Assembly (NCBI GenBank): GCA_019454045.1 | Contig: SKCR01025359.1 | Span: forward strand, 62,001 to 126,000 | Length of the DNA: 64,000 bases | Direction: 5' to 3' | Source of the DNA: Zanthoxylum bungeanum | Lineage: Eukaryota; Streptophyta; Magnoliopsida; Sapindales; Rutaceae | Shown: positions 10,731 to 21,969 of the stretch, one piece after another | How the letters are laid out: each line of letters opens with the position of its first letter | How positions within the stretch are numbered: position 1 is the first letter of the stretch | Notes under the pieces: model-generated | Seen by the model: only the letters and a program-made list of their open reading frames with translations | Databases searched by the model: none | Told to the model about the DNA's origin: nothing | Program-made: the position numbers and the translations under genes

Positions 10731-12815
10731 TGTAGGCACTACATTTTTGCATATAAGTCCCGATGATGAGTCTCACATGGAGGCACTACTCTTTAAGTTG
10801 CGGAAGTCACGGGAAACGGACGTCGAAAGGGAGAAGTCAGAAATCAATACATTGTTGGATTTAATTCGTTTGTTTTGCTTTGGGTTTGCTCGTTGGACCT
10901 CTGTTTTAAAACTTATCCTTAGCCCACACACCACCAACCACACGCCCAAGCCCACAAAAAGGCCAAACACATGCCTAAGCCTTCCATGCCACACGCCCAT
11001 CCCATCCAAAATAACAATTAACACATTAAACACATGTTGAAATCAAATCAAATCACCTTCTCGAATTAAAAGAATTAAATTAAATCTCATTCCTAAACTA
11101 AATGAAATCAAATCAAATCTCACAAATCACCTTCCCGAATTAAAAGAATTAAATTAAATCTCATTCCTAAACTAAATAAAATCAAATCAAATCTCATAAA
11201 TCACCTTCCAAATTAAATTAAATCACATACCAAAACTAAATAAAATCAAATCAAATCCTACAAATTACCTTCCTAAAACAAATAGATTTTTCCTTATGAC
11301 ACAATAATTAGAGATTTCCCCCATAATTACACATTTCTTTCCCTTTCCATACAAGGATAACCTCAACCCTCTCCTATAAAAGGAAAAAACTAAACAAGGC
11401 CTTTCCCCTCCTACACAGCTCTCTCATGCCCCCTCTCTCTCAGAAACCGAAAAAAGAAAAACCCTAATAGGTAAAGCCACACCGAGCCTTCCCTTCTCAC
11501 AAACACACGACAATATGTAAAGCCACAAACAAAAAGACATTGATTCACGGCAATCAGAAGACACACAGCCACGTGAAGACAAAGGCACAAAAAGACACAT
11601 CACATCCCCTTTTCATGTAAGATACATGCACGACCAGCCCTCACGCACACTGCTGAACAAGACAACAAACAATAAAACCTCAACGTGAAAGTAGCCCCTC
11701 AACCCACTCAGCTACGTCCTTTACAAAGACATGGACATGTCCCTCTTTCATGCAGCCCTCACGTCCACTTCAGCCCCCAAACCGTGAGCAACAAATAGTC
11801 TCATTAACCCTTCACTGAAACTGCCCAAAAAACTACCCAAAATCACCGAAAATACTGCCCAGAAACCGCCCCTAAAATTGCCCAAAAAACTGCCCAGTAA
11901 ACAGCAAGCTAAAAACCGCCCAAATAACCACAAAAACAGTGACCCAAAAACAGTAGCAAAACAGAGCAAACAGCAGCCCAAAACAACGAGGCAAAAAAGG
12001 AAAACAATGAACCAGTAAATCGGAAAAGTTACGGAGCATCAACCCTTCCGAAAATCGCGTAACGCACCCTTTTATCTATTCCCATTCTTTTTCTCATTAT
12101 TTATTATTATTTCTTCGCATGTGTATCTTTGATTTATGTATGTTGTGGTCATTGGATGAATGATTTTGTGTTATCTCTCGTGGTATATCGGATGGAAACC
12201 CAGACATAAATTCTGTAGCCGAATCCGAAAGGACGGTAGTGCTGTCTATACTTGGGATACAATGCCATGTACTGCTTGAGAGACACACATATTTCGTTTC
12301 ATCCAATTTTGTGTTTATCTGTTGTTCATTAGGAATAGTATGTTATTTTTTTTATGTATGATTTAGTTATTTTCTTCATGTTAGCAATTTGATCATCTCT
12401 CTTTAATTTTTATGCTTAGATAATTGTCATTTATTTAAGTTTATTCATGTGTTAGTTTAATGCGTTCATGGAATTGTATCCTTGCTGTTGTTCCGACTTA
12501 CTTTTATGCATGCAAACTTAGATATAGGTTTTACTTTTATGTATGCGAACTTAGATATAGTTGTCCTTGCGCATGAATGTTTTGTAGACTCAGTTATATT
12601 ATCGCACAAATTCTTTCATTACAAGTGGCATAAGTAAGGGACCATTCCGAACCCAACGGTTTGAGGTATTCCCTTGCGAGAGGTGAGTGCGGCCTTAAAT
12701 CATTTCCCAGTTCACACTGGATGGCGACTCCATTTATTTCTCCGGTTTAGTCCCCCATGGGCTACTCCGTACTCCCAACCAGGCCGCGAGCCTGGAACAG
12801 CGTCGCTGATTTCTT
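10731..12815 (+). repeat. G3 3' LTR
   Basis: Starts TGTAGGCAC directly after the polypurine tract. The first 1.3 kb matches 5424-6739. The rest matches, in reverse, parts of the G2 LTR at 12900-13200 and 5172-5400. It has a TATA box at 11375-11383 and a CT-rich leader. The last ~45 bases expected before CTACA are absent or diverged, so the end coordinate is approximate. Confidence 0.75.
12722..12731 (+). other. TGGCGACTCC string resembling a tRNA-Arg primer-binding site
   Basis: TGGCGACTCC follows CAGTTCACACTGGA. From memory this string begins the primer-binding site of some Tat/Ogre-type elements. The G2 end with its target duplication shows that the LTR continues about 115 bases past the equivalent point, so here it may lie inside the LTR. 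Role unresolved. Confidence 0.3.
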
Positions 12816-13931
12816 AAGAAATACGAGATGCGATAACAAAAATTATAATAAACAGTCAAAAGCAGGAAAAATGTCGATAAATAAATAGCAAATAAAAAGG
12901 GGGGGTTAATCACGCATGTATGAGTATTTCCTGAGTGGCATGTGGAGTTGTATCCCAAGTACAGACCGCACTATCGTCCATTCAGATTCGGCTACAGAAT
13001 TTACGTCTGGATTTCCATCTGATATACCGCAAGGGATAATAATATACATAATCATCAATGCAATGTAAACGGACATAAAAATATAACCATGCATATGCGT
13101 ATAGTTATCAACATGAAAAACATAAACAAAATAAAGGCGATATAATAAAATAACAATAAAAGTGAACAAATAGATAAAAAAAGATAACACTAAATAGATA
13201 AAAAAAAATAAATAACAAAATGCCTAAAAAAGAAAAGAATATGACCTGAAATTTGGCCGTCTTTGATGTAGGACTTCGCATACCCGGCTGGACGTATTTC
13301 ATGTCCAGCCAGACATGTAGCGTCCGGAAATATAAAAATAAATGTGGTTAAAGTGCCCTCAGGTCTTACCTTTTAAGTTGCTTTCTCAAAAGTGCGTTAG
13401 GCCATCGCCGCAAGGATCGCTGGTTTGCTATTTCTGGTTGCTGGTTCACTGTTTTCTGGTTGCTGTTTTGCTATTTCTGGTTGCTGTTTTGCTATTTCTG
13501 GTTGCTATTTTTTTGGTGATTTTGGTTGCTATTTTGGTTGTTATTGGCTGCTATTTTGGTTGTTTTTTGCTGCTGCTTTTGGTTTTTTTTTTTGCTGCTA
13601 TTTTGGTTGTTTTTTGATGTTATTTTGTCTTCTATTTTGCTATTTTTATCTAGGGTTTTGTTGTGTTTTTCGTGATGCTTGTTATTTTGGTTTCAAGGTT
13701 TTGGTTTGGTTTCTTCAGTGATTTGGTGTTGTTTGATGGCTAGGGTTTCGATGGTTTTGGTTTGTTGGCTGGTTGTTGTCTCGGTTTCTCTCTCACTATT
13801 TTCTTTTGTTTTTTGCTTCGCCTTGCTGTTTTTTCTATTTTTTTCTTCTTGTTTCGGTCTTCTCTATGGTTTTTTCTATCAATGTTGTCGTGAAAGAAGA
13901 AGAGAAGAGCTTATATGGTTTTCAAGTATCA
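12816..13931 (-). repeat. G2 LTR, central piece
   Basis: On the minus strand, GGTATATCAGATGGAAATCC and TTCTGTAGCCGAATC match plus-strand 12182-12260 of the G3 LTR. Further right, a T-rich tract with many TTGGTTGCT repeats (13425-13620) corresponds to the A/C-rich leader of the other copies, and GAAACCCTAGCC appears on the minus strand near 13740. Copia-1 begins at 13932, so this piece continues at 24022. Hydrophobic frames here come from the T-rich repeat. Confidence 0.6.
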
Positions 13932-15958
13932 TGTTGGACATTATGACCCATAACATCACTATTTGTACAGATCATGGTGTTGTTGAACAATTAAATATGT
14001 GACAAAGGAAATTGCCCTTTTACCATTTGTAATTGGATTACCTAGATGTATAAATGATAAAAGGTCCATATGATTAGTTCCGGATTGAGATGATATGAGA
14101 CAGTATCAATCCACGAAGCTTTAATCATTAAATATCCCTAGTCGGAGTATTATCGAGATTGGACATCGATAATGCGTAAAAGACTAGTATTACACTTGTG
14201 CGCATTGTGAGAGCATAACGACATAGTGATCATTTATTTAGGTATATGATACTCATGCAAGTGTAATAAGAGGTTGTGTTTATCGATGGTACGGGAACAT
14301 CTTCGCTCTGGAAAGACCCCTCGGAATTCCATTGGTAGTATGACTATATGTCTATGGAAGTCCGAATCAGGGTAGGTGTATTTGGTCTTAACCTGAGACT
14401 TGCACCGCTAATACTTGCGACAATCAATATGCTTTGGTTTTGGTCGTCCAGGGCTTTAACAGGTTCTGTGTACGCCTATTCTGGGTATATTGAGAATCGT
14501 AGTGTATTGGGTGTGATGTCAAGATGGAAGTATCACTCCAGTCATAGTGGAGATGATGATCACGTAGGATACGGAACTGGTGCTCTTTTGTACTGCAGTC
14601 ATCGGGATAATATGACTAGGTCATGATTATCCGATTATAGAGATTAGTTACCAGAGATCCGATATGTGCTTCGTACGGGGCAGACACAATTCCAGCCTCA
14701 GGCCTAGCACGTGACATCCGATACTGGATCGTAATAAGCAATACTACGTATACTACGCCTGATATAGATCACATATTCCTTTAAGAATATTTCTGGAGAA
14801 TTGGGTAGGCACGGTGCTTTGCTAGAAGCTAACCATGTCTTGTAAATCGGTAAAAATATAGTACTAGGTACGTACGTGCTCGGATAGTCCGACGACCGGA
14901 TTTTCTGCCAATATATCCGGGGATCTCATGGGTCACTTCCCAAAGATTCACCGATGACGTATGACTCGCACTTTATTAATCTGGGATTAATTAGTAGAGA
15001 GAGAAAATTAATCTAGGATAAAATATTATTTAAATAGAGAGAACGAATAATTTGGAATTAATCGATAAAATAATATATTCGATATATTATACGAAATTAG
15101 ATTTCGACGCGGAATTAAAATTGGATTTTAATTCGGGTGAACGAGTTAATTTAGAATTAATTCGTTAGCGACGTGAATATTAATTTTGCTAATCATAATT
15201 ATTTGATTTAATTTGATTTAATTACGTCGCAATGGAAAATTTGTTAATTCAGAATTAGCGAACCCGAGCCCGGGAGTGTTTGCGGGCCCACTCACATTTC
15301 GAATCAAGTGCGGCCCACAAGTCACATCTAGCGTCCCATCATTGTTCATTCAATTGATAGATGTCTTGTCACTTTGAGTGATGTGATGTCTAGTCATTTT
15401 TGAGTGATTGATGGTGGTTGTTTGAAGGCATTAATTGTCTTTTGGCTCCAAAATTTTATTTGACTATTTGAAAGGAATTTAAAAAAAATTTGAAAAAAAA
15501 TTTTGGTATTGGTTTTTTTTTGGAAAAACCAAATACAAAAAAAAAAAAAAAACCAACAAACACACTTCCTCCTCTCTCTCTCACACAATCGGCCAAGGGC
15601 CATTTTCTTTCTTTCTTGGCAAGGCCGAAAATAACAAAGAGGGAATGGAAATTTTGTGGCAAATTTTCCAATGCTAGCACATGAAGAGTCATCCAAAGGT
15701 GATAGGGAAACAAACCCTTGAGCATGGAATCACAACACAAAGCTTGAAGCTTGGAGATCCATCCATGGAGTTGACCGAAAATCATAATGAGCTCAAAAAC
15801 AGCCCATTACCGAGAGCTTCCAAGGAGGAGCCTAAAGTTTTATGTTTGAAGCATCGCAAAGCCGATCAATGTAAGTATGATTCCGCCATACTTATTTTAA
15901 GTATTCACACATGTTTCATTGCTTGAATTGATCTTGGGACTAATCTAGTAACCCAACA
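13932..15958 (+). repeat. Copia-1 5' LTR
   Basis: TGTTGGACATTATGACC ... AGTAACCCAACA, 2,027 bp, matching 21970-24021. TG...CA ends with an inverted TGTTGG/CCAACA terminus. Short ORFs in it recur in the other LTR and are not genes. Confidence 0.9.
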
Positions 15959-15959
15959 A

Positions 15960-15973
15960 TGGTATCTTGAGCC
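15960..15973 (+). other. Copia-1 primer-binding site
   Basis: TGGTATCTTGAGCC starts one base after the LTR. It resembles the initiator tRNA-Met complement (TGGTATCAGAGC-type) used by many plant copia elements, with small changes. Confidence 0.8.
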
Positions 15974-17148
15974 ATTTTGAGCATGAAATATACTTATGGT
16001 AAAATTTGGGTAAATTGGATTTGAGCATGTTTTGACTAAATTACTTGTTTGAGCATGCTTGTATATGGATGACTTGGAGTTGTTTGTGATCATTTTTTGA
16101 AAAATGTATTGGATCAATTTTTCCCCAAATCATTGGCTTGGCCGAAACTTGGAGGTGCCCTAATGTCCTGGAAATTTTGGAATTTGATCATTGGATGAGT
16201 TGAAATCATTTGGGTAATGTTATTTAGGATTTAATTGGATTGAAACCGAATCGGACAAAGAAATCCCCAAATTGTCGTGACCACTATGCATGGAAAATGA
16301 TTGATTTTTTATTCAAATGTGTTGGACGTGTTTTGATGATAATAAGCATAATTAATTATGTAAATTGATTTTTTGGAAATATTAATTTGGTTAATTAATT
16401 ATGGCATACACTTTAGGTTAATTAAATTATGAATTTTGGAATTTTGGTAATTTAATTAATTGGGCCAAATTTGGAATTGGGCTTGTAAAGTTGTATTTGG
16501 GCTTAATGGGCTTAGTTGGGCCAAGTTTGGTTTAGGCTAATTGGTTGGATCCAATTGGGCCCAAAACCATATCTATAAAGTCCAAATATGACTTAATGGA
16601 CCTTTAATTTTAATTGGGTCTGATGGGCCTAAATTGGTTTCTTGGCAAATAAGGGTGATTCCTTAATGGGCTTTGTTATTTGGGTTTGACCCATGTTGAC
16701 CAAAGTCCAAGCCTTTAGAAATTAATTGAAAGCCATTGGACTTTAATTAAATTGACATTGGATGTTAATTGGGCTTTGAGACCCATAAAGATTAGATTTA
16801 GAATCTAAGTCGTTAAGGCACATTAAAAAGTGTAATTATTTAATTTAGAATTAAATATAGAATTAGTATTAAATACAAATTAAATTGGATTTAATGTTGT
16901 AGTTTAATATAATTCGAGAATTCGTACTTTGAGTACTTATTCGCAAAACAAGTTTGACTAGCGCAAAATCAAATCGTTGTTTGAACATTGGATGGTCATT
17001 AATTTCAGATTAATTAATTGGATTAGATTGATTGATAACATGCTTTATGTGAATACATGGATGCGATGTATGAATAATGTATATCGGATGGATATTAGAT
17101 GGGTAGGACAATTTTGGAATTGTTGTAAATAATTTAGAATTTATTAAT

Positions 17149-17166
17149 TGGACCTCTTGCGGTCCA
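17149..17166 (+). other. Leader hairpin TGGACC-TCTTGC-GGTCCA
   Basis: A perfect 6 bp stem with a 6-base loop. The equivalent position in Copia-2 (31216-31231), Copia-3 (50729-50744) and Copia-4 (61324-61339) has TGGAC/GTCCA on the transcript strand, so the pairing is kept while the sequence changes. Confidence 0.55.
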
Positions 17167-17522
17167 GCCTATTACCTATTGACTCTTTGTATTTCTCTTC
17201 TCATATATTCCCTTCAATGTAAATGAGGTTTCTTTAGAAGTGTTATGTAATCGGGTAGAAGTAATACTTGTGCTAGCGGGAGAGAGGAAATGGAGAGATT
17301 TGTTCTAGGAACAATGTGTTAAGTATCCATCCGCATATTATTATTAAATTTATTTATACGCGCTTTATTATGTTCTTAGAATGCATGTTTAAGGGTGTAT
17401 GATGATGAGACCTTAACAAAGATAACTAATTGGTTGCCAATTACGCGAAAAACCCTCAACACATATTAAGCGTTTTTCTTTCCATTGAGTGATTCTTACT
17501 CGAGATCCAAGATTGGCACTGG

Positions 17523-17902
17523 TTTGTTGGCCAAAGTCAAGACCTTTAACCGTCGTGGATGTGTTTGAATCATGAAGGCTATGTTCCATATTGGTGTCTT
17601 GTCCAAGTTGTGATTTGTTGGCCAAAGTCAAGATCACTTCTTGTCCATCGACATCGATTACGAAGCTTTCCAAGGTCAATGTGTTCCGCTTAACTGGGAT
17701 CATTAAGTTTGTTGTGCCAAAGCCAAGACTTAGTTGATTCAGAGGAAAAAGGTTAGGGAATATATTGGATATATTGTCATATATAAGATATATGTTTCAG
17801 ACTTGGATGTCCACCTACTGGATCTAGGAATTGGATGGAATCCAATTGATCTTAGAGATCTACCTAGTTAATTATCATACAATTTATTGGCCAAAGTCAA
17901 GA
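17523..17902 (+). repeat. Four dispersed leader motifs, TTTGTTGGCCAAAGTCAAGA type
   Basis: Copies start at 17523, 17614, 17708 (a TGTGCCAAAGCC variant) and 17883. The same four-copy layout, including the variant in the third position along the transcript, occurs in the leaders of Copia-2, -3 and -4. Each full copy contains the palindrome TTGGCCAA. Confidence 0.85.
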
Positions 17903-18639
17903 TTTTTTGTTATTTAACAAGATCCTAGCCCACTAGGAAACAAGGTTTCCCGAGTACTCCACAGAGGGTTAGAGGCTAGCCAAAAAATAGTGGGAGGCAA
18001 GTATTAAATTTGCAATATTCGTTTAGATACTTGCCATACGTGCTCATTTCAATTTTTCGTCATATAAATTAATATATTAGTTGGACTAATATTTAATCGT
18101 TGTTTTATATAAACAGTTGGACTGCATTCAAACTATTTCAATTAATAGTTGATTTTATAATTGGATTATAGTAATCAATATAATTGAATTTAATCAATTA
18201 AATTATAGTTGATTATATAGTTAGAGTATAGTAATCATTATGATCAATAGTACCTAAAATCGTTGATTCGATAGTTGGACTATTGGAATCAAGATAAATG
18301 AAAGATTAGTGTTTAAAATATAAACCTGGGTGAAAATATTTTGAACGACTTTAATTTTCAAATTGGGAATAAAATCTAAGGATAGTCCTGGAGACCGAGA
18401 AGTTACTTTATTTGATACAGTGACGTCTCGAGCCTAAGCCTGGAGTTGAGCAAATAGTATAGCATGATCTTTGGAAGATTCAAGTGATGATAACTTTAGT
18501 GCTTAATCCATTATGCTTGCCAAATAGACTCATTAATTTCTTAATCAGAACTAAGGATTAGATCCTTATAGTATGATATTGAAATTGAATGATCTTCATA
18601 GATCTATCCTTAGATCTTAGAAGTACTAAATTGCAATAG

Positions 18640-21600
18640 TAAACTCTTGTAGAGTTAATGGCTATACTCAAGGAGAAAAAGTTGAAGTTTGCAATAAGGC
18701 AAGAAGCGCAAGGCGCACCTTACTTCGACAATCCAAAAGGCCAAGACTTGGCCAAAGGCTTCTGGGGTGTGGAAAAGGGGCAAAGCCAAAATCATCATAA
18801 TCTTCTGGGAAGACAAATGACATATCCAAAAATGTCTGCCTAAAACTGTGGAAAACGGGGTCACTGAAGCGTGACTGCCATATGGACAAGGCGGACATGA
18901 AGGAAGAGAATACGGGAAAGGCTCCGACTTCAAATATGTTTGTCATAAACATGTCCGCTACTAGTATTAAAATGGATTTTAGATACTGAGTGTGGTACAT
19001 AAATATGTACTGATGTGCAGAATCTGCTGACAAGCAGGATACTAACTTCAGATGAGATTGATCTGGGAATCAGAAATGGGACGAGAGTCACTGTTTTGAC
19101 CGTAGAGACCTAAGTTTAGGAACTACCCTTTGGGTGTGTACTTAAATTAGGAAACTGTTAAAATGTAACTAGTTTGACTAGAAACATTATCTCTATATCA
19201 GAGTATAATCTGTTGCGGATATACCTTTATATTCTAGAACACTAAAGTGTTTTATTTTATAAAGATGATATTGAGATAAGCACATTAGATGTGAATAATA
19301 GTATTTATATTTTGAATATAAATAAATCTCAAACATATAACATGACAAACAAATAGCTCAAACTGAATTAATTAGTTGAGACTTATTTGTTGCATTGTTG
19401 TCTGGGACACATTAAACAAGACTCGTATATCCACACTTTCGAAGAGTGGATACTAGGAAGGATTTGATTCTATTCAAATAATGTCTACGAATCTAGTTTA
19501 TTAGGCAAAGTGCCTGAAATACTTTTTACTTGGTAAAAGTACAAATGTCACTAATTTGTTAGCCCTCATTCATAGTGACGTAAGTGGGCCCATATCTAGC
19601 TAGGCTAGAGGTGGATATGAACACTTCGTAACCTTTACGGATGTGCATCGCGTTATGGTTATGTGTTTCTTTTGAAACACGGATCGGAAACTTTTGATTA
19701 ATTCAAAGAGTTTCGACACGAGTAGACCAACAAATCGGCTAAAGTATTAAACACCATGATTGGACCATGATGAAAATACTTAAGCAATAAGTTTCTCAAA
19801 TACTTGAAAGAGTATAGTATTCTTTCAAATAGGACTCCTCCCGGAACACGTCAATTTGACGGTGTGTCCGAACAGAGAAACCGAACCTTGTTAGACATAG
19901 TAAGGTTAATCATGAGTCGCTCTGAGCTACCATTTCCTTCATAGGATACGCATAAACAGTGCAAAACTTATTTTGAATAAGGTTCCATAAAAATCTGTTA
20001 GACAGACTTCATATTAGATATGAACAGGAAAGAAACTGGGTTTTCTCATTCCTGAAGATTTGGGTATGCTAGGCATATGTTTGGATAATACCAAACTAGA
20101 ACCCAAATCGGATAAGTGCCTAAGTTGGAGGTTATCCTAGGGAAACCAAATGTATAGTACTTATACAACTCACAAGAGAACAATGTAATTGTTGCTCGCC
20201 ATGCAATTTTCCTAAGAGGAATACCTATATGTAGTGGGAAGTGGGAGAAAAGTAAAACTCAATGAAAATCAGAGTAATACTATTCCTGGCACCGATTCCT
20301 TAATGGAACACAAATAGTTCATCACGGATGAAAATATACAAATAATCTTCGAATAAACAAGAACCGCGTAAGTCGGAGAGAGTCAGAAAACAACCTGGGG
20401 TATGTGTTTCTGATCTCACTTCATAAAGATGTCAATCTTATTGAGGAATACAAACTGACTTCGTATGAGGAAGTGATACAAGGTATCGACTCCCTATAAT
20501 GGCAAAGTGCCATGATATCCGAAATGGATTCCATGTATTCCAACCAAGTTTAGATACTAGTTGTTGTACCGAAAGGCATTGTGCCTATTGGTACTATATG
20601 AGTCTTCAAGGAAGACATACATGGAAGGAAACATACCAACGTACTAAGCTAGGCTTGTAGCGAAAAGGTATCATTATCAACATTGTGTCGATTACGACGA
20701 AACCTTTTATCCGTTGCCATTGTTAAATCCATTTGGATAATGCTTGCTAATGATGCATGTTTCATTTATGAAATATTGCAGCTCAACGTCAAAATCGCTT
20801 TTCTTAAACAGAAACCTTTTGGAGGATGTTTATAACATCCTAACAGTTTTGTCGTACCAAAATGAGCAAACAAGGTTTGCAAGTTATTCGATCCATTTAT
20901 GGATTGAAGCAAGTATTGCGTTCTTGGAATTGTCGTTTTGATGTAATCATAATGGTGTGATTTAATTCAAAACGAAAATGATTATTGTGTATATAAGGAG
21001 GTTAGTGGGAGCGCACTGACAGTGATTGTCCTAAAAAAAATGATGATATGTCATTTCGTGGAAATGATATTCCCATAATACAGTCGGGGAAAGCTTGGCT
21101 TTCATGAAAATTCTCCGTAGAATTCTTGGGAGAGACAACCTTTATTCTAGGAATAAGGATCTACTAGGATAGATCTAAAAGTTGTTGTCACTCTCTGAGA
21201 ACTCGTACATTGAAATAAATGTACGTGACCTGGTGTCTCATATGCTTTGAGCATATGGAGTCACAATCAGGCCAATCCAAGTGATAGTTACTGGATTGAT
21301 GTTAAGAACATCCATTAGTATCTTAGATGAACTAAAGATGCTTTCTTATACTATGGAGAATGAGAACTTGAAGTGACTGGGTTCACTGCTGCAAGTTTCC
21401 TAACCGATAAAATGACTATAAGCCGTAATAAAGGTACTATATAGTTTGAATAATGGAACAGTGAGCTAGAAATCTTCCAAGTAAGATACTATTGCCGAAT
21501 AAACAACAAAAGCAGAATATTGCTGCAGCTGATGCAGCAATAAAAGCCTTTTGGATTGATAATAATCCTAATCAGATTAGGAGTAGTTCTGTTAGCAACT

Positions 21601-21960
21601 GAGCTAGGCTACAACAAGGCTAAAGAATTAATGGTCTCTTCAACGATCCAGATATTTACTTCAAATTTTCATCTGATTCGTTGGCGATGTGATGATCGAA
21701 TAAATAACATCAGATGATAGGAGTAGTTCTGTTAGTAGCTGAGCTAGGCTACAACAAAGGCTAAAGAATTAATGGTCTCTTCAACGATCCAGATATTTAC
21801 TTCAAATTTTCATCTGATTCGTTGGCGATGTGATGATCTAATAAATAGCATCAGATGATAACCATGCAAATCCGCTGACGAAAGCATTTCCTCAGCAGAA
21901 GTTTGAGGGAACTATACATAGTTCGGGTGTAGGACACTTGAGTGATTGGCTATAGGCCAA
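18640..21960 (+). pseudogene. Copia-1 gag-pol remnants
   Basis: Fragments align by eye with Copia-4. The gag C-terminus with a broken zinc knuckle (KLWKTGSLKRDC-like) is at 18640-18890. The region before integrase, with GHIKQDSY in place of GHINKTR, is at 19380-19530. The integrase core is at 19560-20230, RT at 20400-21140, and the RT end plus RNase H at 21140-21960. Stops and frameshifts occur throughout and no domain is intact. The gag N-terminus is absent. A 140 bp tandem duplication lies in the RNase H end. Confidence 0.8.
21581..21860 (+). repeat. 140 bp tandem duplication in Copia-1 RNase H region
   Basis: 21581-21720 and 21721-21860 are nearly identical, both starting GAGTAGTTCTGTTAG and ending CATCAGATGATA. 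The other copia copies have the unit once, so it arose in this copy or its close relatives. Confidence 0.9.
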
Positions 21961-21969
21961 GTGGGAGAT
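21961..21969 (+). other. Copia-1 polypurine tract
   Basis: GTGGGAGAT directly precedes the 3' LTR. The same ...CCAAGTGGGAGAT string precedes the 3' LTR in Copia-2, -3 and -4. Confidence 0.8.

Larger units (their letters stand above)
5424..12815 (+). mobile_element. G3: internally deleted gypsy-type element with tandem-repeat 3' UTR
   Basis: Two direct plus-strand LTR copies, 5424-6739 (truncated) and 10731-~12815, flank a 4 kb interior with no pol or gag motifs. The interior ends in two tandem arrays and a polypurine tract directly before the second LTR, so the second LTR is the 3' LTR. Deletion removed the end of the 5' LTR and all coding sequence. It belongs to the same LTR family as G2 but lies in the opposite orientation inside the G2 LTR. 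Its right boundary is estimated from where oppositely oriented LTR sequence begins, and I found no target duplication. Satellite arrays in this position are known from Tat/Ogre-type elements. Confidence 0.65.
15974..18639 (+). other. Copia-1 untranslated leader
   Basis: 2.7 kb between primer-binding site and the first gag-like sequence, with no coding motif. It contains a small inverted repeat (17149-17166), four copies of a TTGGCCAAAGTCAAGA motif (17523-17902), and an AT-rich repeat block (about 18080-18620) where Copia-4 instead carries the N-terminus of gag. Confidence 0.7.

Noticed and set aside
12722..12731. A second element starting after the G3 3' LTR, based on a TGGCGACTCC primer-site-like string
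   Set aside because: The G2 copy shows the LTR extends past this string to CTACA with a target duplication, and no gag follows here.
13342..13721. Hydrophobic, Leu/Cys/Phe-rich small membrane proteins in two frames
   Set aside because: They come from a T-rich repeat (TTGGTTGCT type) in a G2 LTR leader. Two overlapping frames are open for the same compositional reason.
14348..14626. 92-codon ORF repeated in several places (also 22480-22665; minus-strand 55630-55818 and 63762-63950)
   Set aside because: These fall in homologous positions of copia LTRs on either strand. Their repetition reflects LTR copies, not a gene family.
15456..15785. Overlapping minus-strand ORFs of about 100 codons (also 23457-23870)
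   Set aside because: They lie antisense in the two Copia-1 LTRs, with low-complexity Phe/Lys stretches from poly(T)/poly(A) tracts.
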